DNA of 64,000 bases from Gemmatimonadota bacterium (GTDB lineage Bacteria; Gemmatimonadota; Gemmatimonadetes; Gemmatimonadales; Gemmatimonadaceae). The position numbers and the translations under genes were made by a program. The stretch lies in NCBI GenBank assembly GCA_027622655.1, contig JAQBYI010000004.1:1-64000 (forward strand). Reading direction: 5' to 3'. Positions 1 through 10,272 of the stretch are shown in pieces. How positions within the stretch are numbered: the stretch's first letter is position 1; each line of letters begins with the position of its first letter. The notes beneath the pieces were generated by a model. It was not told the origin of the DNA, did not search any database, and saw only the letters and a program-made list of their open reading frames with translations.

Positions 1-42
1 TGGGAGGCGGAATCGCATGCGCCCGCGGCTAAATCGGTGGCG

Positions 43-68
43 GGCGAGCGGCCGGGCGGCCGCTCGCC
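43..68 (-). terminator. Candidate terminator hairpin
   Basis: Two perfect 11-base complementary arms (43-53 and 58-68) enclose a 4-base loop. The hairpin lies about 40 bases beyond the 3' end of the minus-strand TPR gene. No U-run follows, so intrinsic termination is only a possibility. Confidence 0.45.
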
Positions 69-104
69 GAGTGTTCAGCGGGCGTCTGTCAGCTGCGATG
101 TGCG

Positions 105-1685
105 CTATTTCTGCGCAAGAAACGCTTTGGCTTCGCTGAGCGCCGCCCGCTCCGAACTCGCGTCCAGCAGTTTCACGAGATCACCGTAGTACCGGCGCGC
201 GACGTCCATCTGGCCCGCGGCTTTCGCAGCTTTGGCCGCACCATAGATCGTCCGAAAACGATTCGGTTCACGCTTGAGTGTCTCTTGGTACGCGACGAGC
301 GCGTTCGCCGGCTGGTTGTGAATCATCAGGATGTCGCCATAGAGTTCGCGCGCCGGAACGAGCGGCCCCGGGGTGACGGCGTGTTTCTCGACCTTGTCCT
401 CGGTATCCGCCGCTTCGCCTGCGAGGCGAAGCGCGTCCTGGTGGCGGCCTTCGAGGTGTGCGACCCAAGCCGACACGGCCATGTACTGCGCGTCGACCGC
501 GATCGCCCAGTACGCATCGTTCTCCGCCTTTAGCCCGGCGGCGAGTTTCTGCAGCTCTAACGCTTCGCTCTTCGCTGTGGCAACGTCGCCGGAACGAGCT
601 GCGCCAAGCCCGCGGGCGAACCGCCTCACCGCCACCGCCGAGGCTGGTCCAGTACCGACGCTCAGCGCGCGCGCCGCCGCCCAGTCCTCGCGTTCGAGCG
701 CGTATCGCGCCGGCATCGCCAGCGCGTTGTAGCCGCCAACAGAGCCGGCGATGTATTCGCCGGAGGTGTTGCCCCCGAGCTCCTGGATGACTTCGAGTGC
801 CGCCGCGTCGCGCCCCTGCTGCAGGTAGGCGTACACCATGTAATCCATCGGGTGTGCCTTGCCGCCTTGCGAGGGCTCCGTGTCCGCCGCGCGCCGGTTC
901 GTCTTAATCGACTCGTCCCAGTATCCGAGGCGTGTGAAGGTGTGCGACGGCATGTGCAATGCGTGGGGTGCCGCCGGCGCGATGGCCGCGTACTGCCGCG
1001 CCGCGTCGATCGCAAACTGGGCGAGCTGCGGCGAGTCGAATGCGTGAATGATGTAGTGGGCGAGTCCGGGATGGTTCGGCTGTTCCTTGTACAGCGCCGT
1101 CAGGATCTCGGCGGCCTTCTTTTGCTGGGCGAACGTCATGTCCGTCGGCGACGCGTTCGCGACCATTATGACGCCGTGAAAGACTTTGGCTTCCGTGTCG
1201 TTCGGGTTCTGATCGACGATCGTCTTCATCGCGCGCTCGTACGCGAGCATTCGCGTTCGGTTGGCAGACTTGTCGTGATCGCGGAAGAGCGTTGCGACCG
1301 CTTCGATATAGGCACGATCGCGCGGGCTATTCGCGCCGGTCGCCATTGCCTGCTGCGCTGCCGCCCATCCGGCCGCCTGTCCCTGGGCGCCTGCGCCGCC
1401 GGCGATTGGATTGCCGAAGTGCGTAAGCGCCACGCCCCAGTGAGCCATGCCGCACGCCGGATCGGCCTGCGCTACGGACTCGAACGCCTTGCGTGCCTCG
1501 GGAAACCAGAACGAATGCAGCATCGCCACGGCGCCGTTCATCCTCTGCTGCGCCTCAGCGTTGCACGAGACGGGGAAACTCACTGTTCCTACCTTGTCGT
1601 CCGCGTGCGCGTGGTCCTGCGCGGTGAGCCGACCGGGCAACAGGACAAGGGCAGAAACGGCAACGGCGATCATCATCCGGCGCAT
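105..1685 (-). CDS. Secreted TPR-repeat protein
   Basis: A 526-aa protein with an N-terminal signal peptide (about residues 1-22, a hydrophobic stretch ending LTAQ). The rest is alpha-helical and rich in tetratricopeptide-like helices, for example around residues 60-90, where alternating A/W/F helices are visible, and near the C-terminus (YQETLKREPNRFRTIYGAAKA). The motifs HYIIHAFDSP and HALHMPSHTF are seen in a family of exported TPR proteins of soil bacteria with no known reaction. It is probably periplasmic and used for protein-protein contacts. It stands alone, with a hairpin just past its stop. Function beyond scaffolding cannot be read from the sequence. Confidence 0.8.
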   Translation of the reverse strand: MRRMMIAVAVSALVLLPGRLTAQDHAHADDKVGTVSFPVSCNAEAQQRMNGAVAMLHSFWFPEARKAFESVAQADPACGMAHWGVALTHFGNPIAGGAGAQGQAAGWAAAQQAMATGANSPRDRAYIEAVATLFRDHDKSANRTRMLAYERAMKTIVDQNPNDTEAKVFHGVIMVANASPTDMTFAQQKKAAEILTALYKEQPNHPGLAHYIIHAFDSPQLAQFAIDAARQYAAIAPAAPHALHMPSHTFTRLGYWDESIKTNRRAADTEPSQGGKAHPMDYMVYAYLQQGRDAAALEVIQELGGNTSGEYIAGSVGGYNALAMPARYALEREDWAAARALSVGTGPASAVAVRRFARGLGAARSGDVATAKSEALELQKLAAGLKAENDAYWAIAVDAQYMAVSAWVAHLEGRHQDALRLAGEAADTEDKVEKHAVTPGPLVPARELYGDILMIHNQPANALVAYQETLKREPNRFRTIYGAAKAAKAAGQMDVARRYYGDLVKLLDASSERAALSEAKAFLAQK

Positions 1686-1824
1686 CGGTACCTCCAGCGG
1701 TGAACCCTAAAGTGCGGCGAGTTTGGTCGAGCGCGCAATGGTGGCGTGTCCACCGAATCTGCGCTACGGACGCTTCCCAGCCGTCCGTGCTTCACGGAGG
1801 AATCGTTGAACGATTCGCGCCGCG

Positions 1825-2472
1825 TCACTCCCAGGGCGCGGGCGGTATCGCGACGGGTCTCGTCAGATCGAACTCCACTCGAAACCGACGGTTCGTTCCC
1901 TCGCGCCTGAGTGCGTACGCGAACGACTTGCCGGGATCGACTTCAACGGTCCAGATGTTCGTGGCCGACGCCGGTATCAGCGCGCCGGTGTACGCATCGG
2001 CCGGGAACTCCTGCGTCACGGATGAGCCCGGCACGTTCGCGTCGCCACCGTACTGCGTGACCGAGTCGGGCTTGCCGTCCTCGTGACGGTGGTCGTGCTT
2101 GAGACGAAGGCCGGTGGCCGTTGTCGTGATGACCCACGTACGCGAGCGGTCTTCGCCGACATGAAACGGGACCCGGATCACACTGTCGCCACACTCGCGC
2201 ACGTGCATCACCAGCGTCTTGCCCACGAAGGCTTCACTTGGCGGCTCGTTCTCGACAACCCGCCCCTCGAATGCCTGCCCACACAGCGCCTTGAGCGACG
2301 CGAAGAATGCGGTGCGTGGCTCTGTTGCCGCAGAGCCGGGCGCGACATCGGGGGTGCTTCCGGAATCGGGAGCTCCGCTGCAGGCCGCGGCAGCGACCAC
2401 ACAGAGCGTGGAGAGGACTCGCAGGTAATTCACGTGTGCCTGGGTCAAGGGAAACGAACGAAGAAGCCGCAC
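1825..2472 (-). CDS. Hypothetical lipoprotein
   Basis: A 215-aa protein whose N-terminus has a hydrophobic stretch ending in AAAAC, a convincing lipobox, followed by a Ser/Gly/Pro/Asp-rich linker. The mature part has two cysteines (ALCGQAF and VRECGDS) that could form a disulfide, and a His/Asp patch (KHDHRHEDG). I do not recognise a named domain. The start is uncertain: GTG at 2472 gives a long leader, whereas an in-frame GTG at 2433 would give a normal 18-residue lipoprotein signal. It is probably an outer-membrane-anchored protein. Confidence 0.65.
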   Translation of the reverse strand: MRLLRSFPLTQAHVNYLRVLSTLCVVAAAACSGAPDSGSTPDVAPGSAATEPRTAFFASLKALCGQAFEGRVVENEPPSEAFVGKTLVMHVRECGDSVIRVPFHVGEDRSRTWVITTTATGLRLKHDHRHEDGKPDSVTQYGGDANVPGSSVTQEFPADAYTGALIPASATNIWTVEVDPGKSFAYALRREGTNRRFRVEFDLTRPVAIPPAPWE

Positions 2473-2534
2473 TCGTACAATCTGTGGAGCTCAGGTGATC
2501 GCTGCCAGAAGGAACGAGGCCTACGCGACTTCCG

Positions 2535-3473
2535 TCACCTGTTGGGCCGCCACGTCGAGATCAGGACGCCGACGACGACCAGTGTCGCCGCGAGCGCGGT
2601 ATTCGGGCCGAATGATTCGCCCAGAAAGATCCGTCCCAGCGTGCCCGCGACGACAGGCTGCAGCAGGATGTACACGGCCACCACTGACGCCGTGACCCGC
2701 ACCAACGCCCAGCTATTCAGCAAGTACGGAAAGACCGTGGCGCCTACGACGACGTATGCCGCGCTCGCCCATCCGACGTTCGACATGCCCGTCGAGCCCA
2801 ACTTGATGATCCCGCCAATCCCGAACGGCAACACGGTCAGCGCCGAGAACAGAAACACCCAACTCATCACGCGAAGCGGATCGTGGCGGGCGAGAATCGG
2901 CCGTGTGAGCACGAGATAGAGCCCGAACGCCGCGCCGCCGATCAGCAGCAGGATGTTGCCGAACGTGGCGCTTGAGCTGAAGTCGAGATCGCCCTCTGGA
3001 ACGATGAGGATGAGCGCTCCAACGAGCCCGATCACGATGCCGGTAACGCCGTTCCATGTCGCTTTCTCCCGGCCGAGCATAACGGCGAAGCCCAGCGTCA
3101 TCAGCGGCACGCAGACGAACATCACGGCTGCATTCGTCGCAGTCGTACGGGAGAGCCCTTCGAGAAAGCAGATCTGGTTGATGGATGCGCCGAGGAGACT
3201 GTAGAGAAAGAGCTCCCGGAACTCCGAGCGCGTAAACTGCTGTGAACCGCGCCGGCGCGGCGTAAGCGCCGACACAGCAAACAGGATGGCCGCGGTACCA
3301 GATGTGCGGAGGACGACAAGTGCCAGTGGGGTGAGTTCGCGGATGGCGAACTTCGCCACCACGTAGTTGGCGCCGAACAGGAGCGCCACGGTGAGCAGCA
3401 CTCCGTGCACGAGCAGCGGGCTGTCAGCGGCGGTGTGTCGCCCAGCACCGGCCGGCGGAGATTGGTCGGTCAC
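2535..3473 (-). CDS. EamA/DMT-family transporter
   Basis: A 312-aa integral membrane protein with about ten hydrophobic segments arranged as two EamA halves. Typical signatures are FGANYVVAKFAIRELTPL in TM1-2, the TATNAAVMFVCVPLMT segment that marks the end of the first half, and SVVAVYILLQPVVAG near TM9. The family exports or imports small metabolites such as amino acids or nucleotides; the substrate cannot be deduced here. It ends 20 bases before the next minus-strand gene begins reading towards it, so the two may share a transcript. Length matches the family. Confidence 0.85.
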   Translation of the reverse strand: MTDQSPPAGAGRHTAADSPLLVHGVLLTVALLFGANYVVAKFAIRELTPLALVVLRTSGTAAILFAVSALTPRRRGSQQFTRSEFRELFLYSLLGASINQICFLEGLSRTTATNAAVMFVCVPLMTLGFAVMLGREKATWNGVTGIVIGLVGALILIVPEGDLDFSSSATFGNILLLIGGAAFGLYLVLTRPILARHDPLRVMSWVFLFSALTVLPFGIGGIIKLGSTGMSNVGWASAAYVVVGATVFPYLLNSWALVRVTASVVAVYILLQPVVAGTLGRIFLGESFGPNTALAATLVVVGVLISTWRPNR

Positions 3474-3492
3474 GGTCCTCGAGAGACGCGCG

Positions 3493-4638
3493 TCATGGCG
3501 TCACCAGGCCGGTCGTAACGAGATCGTAGTAACGCCCAAGCTGTCCCGACTGCCGCAGCTCGACAAATCGGTCAACCAGTTGAACCGTCATCACGGCATG
3601 GTATCCGGCCACGGCGTGTGGATGGCCACCACCACACGTGAAACAACTCCTGATGATTGCGCTCTTCGCGTTGCGCGGGAATCGCTCGACACTCTTCGCG
3701 AACTCCGCGAAGCCGCCCTCACCGCGAAAGAGGTATTGCTCGACGTTCGACGTATACAGTGCCGAAAGCGTTTCGCCGTTCGCCTCCATCCATTGGGCGA
3801 CTCCGGCGAGCGCGTGCGTGCCCGCAAAGTTGCCAACCACTGGTATGACGAGATTCCTGGCCTCGAGGTCCTTCACGAACTGAAACGCGGATTCGGTCGC
3901 GAGAAACCCCGCCTGCCGTCCGTCGCGGTCGAGTCCGCTCGCGAGTTGGCGATAGTCGGGATAGTACGGCTGCGGTGCGCGGCCGAAAGTGTTGAAGCGG
4001 AGCGCGGGCCCGGCGGCGATGAAGGTGTTGTGGAAACGCGCAATGGTCTCGAAATCGGCCGACGACAGTTCGAGCGGAAGCCGCCGTACCTCGGCCATCA
4101 CCCGTTCCCGCGCCAGAGCCTCGGCCGCGGAGTCCCGCTTGGCCGCATCTATATAGAAGAGCAGGGAATCAATCGGTTTCGCCGCCCAACCCGCAGTATC
4201 TCCCGGCGCGGCGCGGCCGAAGAGCAACGCCAGATATTCGACGCGGTTCCTGGAAAGCGCGAACGTGGCCTTGAAGAGAAGGTGCTCGAGCAGGTTGTCA
4301 CGTCGCACGTCCACAATGAACGCTGCATGTGGCCGCACGGCCGCGATGTACGAAAAGTTCTGGTCCGGGCCGACACCGACGTACACACCACCGGTTGTCC
4401 CGATGTTTCGGAGCGTTGTCACGGGGTGCAGATACGAGTCTTCGTTCGAAATCAGGTTGTCGGTGTCGAAATACCCGCTCGGCTCCGACAATCGCGTGAC
4501 CAGTGCGGCGAACGCGGAGTCGGTGAGCGCGGCGGGCGCCTGCGTCGTGGCGCGTTGCGGCGCACAGGCCAGCAGAGCGGCCGCGAGGATCGCTGTATTG
4601 GCTCTCAGGAGGGGACGGTTGGCGCTTGCCATCGGCAA
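3493..4638 (-). CDS. LIC_10091-like lipoprotein
   Basis: A 381-aa protein with a signal peptide and lipobox-like end (AAALLACAP, residues 18-26). The central part contains GGVYVGVGPDQNFSYIAAV followed by a DVRRDN segment. This resembles the SAM-binding-like glycine loop and acidic strand end of the LIC_10091 family, which adopts a methyltransferase-like fold. A FTCGGGH motif lies near the C-terminus. No enzymatic activity is established for the family as far as I know. It follows the divergent propeller-amidohydrolase and precedes the EamA transporter on the same strand by 19 bases. The assignment rests on motif resemblance only. Confidence 0.55.
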   Translation of the reverse strand: MPMASANRPLLRANTAILAAALLACAPQRATTQAPAALTDSAFAALVTRLSEPSGYFDTDNLISNEDSYLHPVTTLRNIGTTGGVYVGVGPDQNFSYIAAVRPHAAFIVDVRRDNLLEHLLFKATFALSRNRVEYLALLFGRAAPGDTAGWAAKPIDSLLFYIDAAKRDSAAEALARERVMAEVRRLPLELSSADFETIARFHNTFIAAGPALRFNTFGRAPQPYYPDYRQLASGLDRDGRQAGFLATESAFQFVKDLEARNLVIPVVGNFAGTHALAGVAQWMEANGETLSALYTSNVEQYLFRGEGGFAEFAKSVERFPRNAKSAIIRSCFTCGGGHPHAVAGYHAVMTVQLVDRFVELRQSGQLGRYYDLVTTGLVTP

Positions 4639-4741
4639 GGAAGATATGGCGAAGCGGTGCCTCTGTTAACGAACCCCGGTCAGCAGTGGACAATCGCGCA
4701 TCGCAGGCGCACTATCTCTTCAACCCGCTATCGAGATATCA

Positions 4742-7726
4742 ATGCGCAAGATCGCCTACGCCCTCGCCGCCTTCGCTTGCCTCGCCCTGGCGCCACAGGG
4801 GGCGGTACAGGTGCGACTCACGCTGCACGAGGGAACCAACGTCGCCGCCGCGATGTCGCCCGACGGACGTACGATCGCGCTGGACCTCCTCGGCGCGATA
4901 TGGACGATGCCCGCATCGGGGGGTACAGCCCGCCGCATCACCGATGAGATGATGGACGCGCGCCAGCCGGCGTGGTCGCCCGACGGCGCTCGCATCACGT
5001 TTCAGGCGTACCGCTCGAGCACGTGGTCTGTCTGGGCAGTGAACGCCGACGGCACGGGACTCGAGCAACTCACCTCAGGTCCGTTCGATGACCGCGAGCC
5101 CCACTGGTCACCAGACGGCGCGCGCGTTGCGTTCTCGTCGGACAGGAGCGGCAACTACGACATCTGGACGCTTACTGTCACGAGCGGCGCTCTGCAGCGC
5201 GTCACGACCAACGGGGCGAACGACTTCGGTCCGGCGTGGAGTCCCGACGGTACGCAAATTGCGTTTGCCTCCGATCGCGAGGGCGGGCGCGGCATCTATG
5301 CGATTAGCGCGTCAGCCGGGTCCGGTGAGCGATTGGTTCATGCGCGCGCGGGCGCGCTTGCCGGACCGTCGTGGAGCCCTGATGGGCAAACGATAGCCTT
5401 CAACGTCATCGCCAACGCGCACAGCGCGCTGATGGTGGGGGTGAGTGAAATAGGTGGCGCCGACGAGGATGTCTTTCCGTTCCGGTCGCAATGGCTTGCA
5501 GGTGGAGACCTGCTCTATTCGGCCGATGGCAAGATCAAGCGTCGGCCCGCGACGGGTGGCGCGGCCGCAACGATCGAGTTCTCCGCGGACGTGTCGTTCG
5601 ACCGGCCCACGTATACGCAGAAGCACCGCGAGTTCAATCGCGCAGGTGACCAGCCGGTACGCGGCATTCTCCACCCGACCATTTCGCCAGACGGCGATCA
5701 GATCGCCTTCTCTGCGCTTGGTGACCTCTGGGTAATGCCCGTAGACGGAACGCCTCGCCGCATCACCAACGATCCGTACATCGAACTCAGCGCTGCGTGG
5801 TCCCCCGACGGGCGATGGCTTTCCTACTCCACCGATCGTGACGGAGCGATGGGCATCTGGATCCGGAACGTGGCGAGCGGAGTCGAACGACGCGCCACCG
5901 ACCGATCGGGTGCCGCCACGAATGCGGCCTGGTCGCCCGACGGAAACCGCATGGCCTATCTGCGCGATGGCGGCGAGATCAGCGTTGCTGATGTAAGCCG
6001 CATCGTTGGCTTCGACGTGCCGCGCGACTCGTCCGTACCACCGACTGTAGCGTCGCACCGCGGCGGATACGAACCCGGCGCGCCAACCTGGTCGCCGGAT
6101 GGTCGGTACATCGTGGTGGCCGCGCTCAAGCCAAACTCCACGCGATTTCGTGAGGGAACGAACGAGATCCTTCGGTTCGGCGTTACACCTGACGCCGACC
6201 AGTCCGACCGCTGGTTCGATCCCGTCCCACACAAATCCGTCGGGATGCGCGAGGATTTCGGACCCGTCTGGTCGCCCGACGGCAAGCAGATGGCGGCGAT
6301 CATTGACGGCCGTCTTGCTGCGTTCGCCGTATCACGCGAAGGCGAACCTGTCGGCCCGGTGCGCTACCTCTCATCCGAACTCGCTTCGTCGCCGAGCTGG
6401 ACCGGAGATTCGCGTCAGATCCTGTATCAGGTGAGCGACGGGCTCCGAATCGTAGACGCTGTAGACGGGAGCGTGCGAATAGTGGACCCAAAGCTGACGT
6501 GGCGTGCCGAATCGCCGACTGATCGGAAGCTGATCCACGCCGGGCAACTCTGGGATGGCGTGTCAAACTCGCTGCGCACCAACGTGGACATCGTGGTCGC
6601 CGGCAACCGGATCCAGTCCGTGGAAAGTCACCGCGCGGGGCTGCATACCGGTACGGTCGTGGATGCATCGGACGAAACGGTGATTCCAGGACTCATCGAA
6701 ATCCACTCGCACCTCTCACCGTCGTACGGCGAAGCTCTCGGTCGGATCTGGCTCTCGTGGGGCGTTACGACCGTACGCAATCCCGCGACCAGCGCTTTCG
6801 ATGCCGCTGAGGAAAAAGAGTCCGTCGAAAGTGGACGGCGCATCGGGCCACGATTGTTCAGCGGCGGCGAGCCAATCGACGGCACGCGCATCTACTATCC
6901 GGGCGGCACATCGCTCGATGGTGGCGCTCAGCTCACGCAGCAGCTCGAGCGCACGGGGCCACTAGGGTTCGACTTCATGAAGACATACGTGCGTCTCCCC
7001 GACCTGCTGCAGAAGCGCGTGATCGAGGAAGCGCACAAGCGTGGGCTGCCGGTCACGTCACACGAGCTCTATCCAGCTGTTTCGTACGGCGCGGACGGCG
7101 TGGAGCATTTTCGCGGGACGAGCCGACGCGGCTATTCGCCCAAGCAGAGCCAGCTCAACCGGATATACGACGACGTCGTTCAACTGCTTGCGGCGTCAGG
7201 CATGACGATCACGCCAACGACCGGCATTCAGGGCGGATTTCAGCTGCAGGCGATTCGGGACTCGAGCTGGTTCTCAGACCGGCGTCTTGCGCTCTATCCG
7301 CCTTCAGTGGTGGCTCGTGCTCAAGCTGTAGGTCGTGCAGCGCACACGCCCGCGGACGTCGCCGAGCGCACTGCACTTGTCACACCAGTCGTGCAGTCGG
7401 TGGCGCGCGTCGTACGCGCGGGCGGGCGAGTCACCGCCGGCACGGACTCGCCGATCATTCCGTACGGACTCGCGCTACTGATAGAACTCGAGCAGTACGT
7501 GTCCGGCGGTCTCACGCCGCTCGAGGCGCTGCGTACCGCCACAACCGAGAATGCCAGGGCGCTCGGCATGAGCGGGGATCTGGGGGCGATCGCCCCCGGC
7601 CGACTTGCCGACCTTGTCATGCTCGGCGGCAACCCGCTCGCCGACATCCGAGAGCTGCGAAGGGTGCAGCGTGTAATGAAGGACGGAGCGCTGTACACGG
7701 CGGACGGGTTGCTGCGACGGCAGTAG
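4742..7726 (+). CDS. Secreted PD40 propeller-amidohydrolase
   Basis: A 994-aa secreted enzyme. Residues 1-22 are a signal peptide. About residues 30-560 contain many PD40/TolB repeats with the hallmark (W/I)SPDG, for example AWSPDGARITF, HWSPDGARVAF and AWSPDGTQIAF. About residues 620-985 form an amidohydrolase (imidazolonepropionase-like) barrel: VIPGLIEIHSHL carries the first HxH metal site, SHELYP and EHFRG supply later histidines, and GTDSP the final aspartate. The propeller probably binds a peptide-like substrate and the barrel hydrolyses an amide or cyclic amide; the substrate is unknown. A second copy of this architecture lies at 13267-16833. Divergent from the LIC_10091-like gene. Confidence 0.85.
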   Translation: MRKIAYALAAFACLALAPQGAVQVRLTLHEGTNVAAAMSPDGRTIALDLLGAIWTMPASGGTARRITDEMMDARQPAWSPDGARITFQAYRSSTWSVWAVNADGTGLEQLTSGPFDDREPHWSPDGARVAFSSDRSGNYDIWTLTVTSGALQRVTTNGANDFGPAWSPDGTQIAFASDREGGRGIYAISASAGSGERLVHARAGALAGPSWSPDGQTIAFNVIANAHSALMVGVSEIGGADEDVFPFRSQWLAGGDLLYSADGKIKRRPATGGAAATIEFSADVSFDRPTYTQKHREFNRAGDQPVRGILHPTISPDGDQIAFSALGDLWVMPVDGTPRRITNDPYIELSAAWSPDGRWLSYSTDRDGAMGIWIRNVASGVERRATDRSGAATNAAWSPDGNRMAYLRDGGEISVADVSRIVGFDVPRDSSVPPTVASHRGGYEPGAPTWSPDGRYIVVAALKPNSTRFREGTNEILRFGVTPDADQSDRWFDPVPHKSVGMREDFGPVWSPDGKQMAAIIDGRLAAFAVSREGEPVGPVRYLSSELASSPSWTGDSRQILYQVSDGLRIVDAVDGSVRIVDPKLTWRAESPTDRKLIHAGQLWDGVSNSLRTNVDIVVAGNRIQSVESHRAGLHTGTVVDASDETVIPGLIEIHSHLSPSYGEALGRIWLSWGVTTVRNPATSAFDAAEEKESVESGRRIGPRLFSGGEPIDGTRIYYPGGTSLDGGAQLTQQLERTGPLGFDFMKTYVRLPDLLQKRVIEEAHKRGLPVTSHELYPAVSYGADGVEHFRGTSRRGYSPKQSQLNRIYDDVVQLLAASGMTITPTTGIQGGFQLQAIRDSSWFSDRRLALYPPSVVARAQAVGRAAHTPADVAERTALVTPVVQSVARVVRAGGRVTAGTDSPIIPYGLALLIELEQYVSGGLTPLEALRTATTENARALGMSGDLGAIAPGRLADLVMLGGNPLADIRELRRVQRVMKDGALYTADGLLRRQ

Positions 7727-7791
7727 CCCGGGAGAGCGCGGCGATGCCATCAGAATGAGGGAAAGCGGCGTCCGGTTCGCTATCTTTCACA

Positions 7792-9228
<1,437 letters not shown>

Positions 9229-9261
9229 CCGGGGCGCCTCCGTTTGGGCTAGCGTCCTATC

Positions 9262-10272
9262 ATGACCGATCCGCACAAACGGCTGCACGACGATGTTCGC
9301 CTGCTCGGCACGCTCCTGGGCGATACGCTGCGCGTTCAGGTCAACGGTGAAGCACTGTTCGAGGCGGTCGAACGCGTGCGCGGGCTTTCCAAGGACGCTC
9401 GGCGCGGAGTCGCCGACTTCGCAGAACTGGAACGCACGCTTCAGGCGCTTTCCGTGCCCGATGCGCTCTCGGTCGCGCGGGCGTTTGCGCACTTTCTCGG
9501 TCTCGCCAACATCGCGGAGCAACATCACCGCATTCGCAGGCGGCGCGACTACCAGCGTGATTCCAACACGCCGCCGCAGCGCGGATCGTTCGCCGACAGC
9601 TTCAACCGGATGCTCGAGAGCGGCGTGCTTCCATCCACGCTGCGCGAGTGCGCAGTCGCGCTCCGCGTCGAACTCGTACTCACGGCGCATCCCACGGAAG
9701 TGGTGCGCCGCACGCTCCGCATGAAGCAGCGACGCATCGCCGACCTCCTCGCCGTGGGCGACCGGCTGGCGCTCACGGCACCCGAACGCGACGCCCAGCG
9801 CCGCAGGCTCGCGGGTGAGGTCGCGGCCACCTGGCTCACTGACGAGGTCCGGCACGCGAAGCCGACGCCGATCGACGAAGTGAAGTGGGGCCTCGTGGCG
9901 TTCGAGCAGACGCTTTGGGATGCGGTGCCGCGCTACGTTCGCGCACTCGACCAGTCGCTCCGCGAGGCCACGGGCGACGGGCTCCCCGCCGACGCAGCAC
10001 CCATCCGGTTCGGATCGTGGATGGGCGGCGATCGCGACGGTAATCCGAATGTCACACCCGACGTGACGATTCGCGCCTGCGCGCTCGCGCGATGGATGGC
10101 GGCCGATCTCTACTTGCTAGAAGTCGAAGCGCTGCGCAGTGAGCTTTCGATGATGTCGGCCAGCGCGGAACTGCTCGCCCGCACGGGCGACGCCCTCGAA
10201 CCATACCGCGCGCTCCTCAAGCCCGTCGTCGCGCGGCTCCGCGCGCTTTCGTTCATCCCCAGATATCCATGA
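9262..10272 (+). pseudogene. ppc: Truncated PEP carboxylase (N-terminal third)
   Basis: A 336-aa open frame matching only the N-terminal part of phosphoenolpyruvate carboxylase (normally about 900 aa). LVLTAHPTEVVRRT contains the catalytic histidine of the first signature, and FGSWMGGDRDGNPNVT is the next conserved block. Similarity stops at about residue 325 (LKPVVARLRA) and five unrelated residues lead to the stop. The whole C-terminal half with the metal-binding acidic residues, the glycine-rich loop and the second catalytic region is missing, so it cannot catalyse HCO3- fixation. The TGA overlaps the ATG of the next gene by four bases (ATGA), so it now acts as the upstream partner of the polyamine genes. 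A genuine deletion or an assembly join are both possible. Confidence 0.85.

Noticed and set aside
3367-4947. 526-codon plus-strand frame
   Set aside because: It runs antisense to the EamA and LIC_10091-like genes, has no recognisable domain and an Arg-rich shadow composition.
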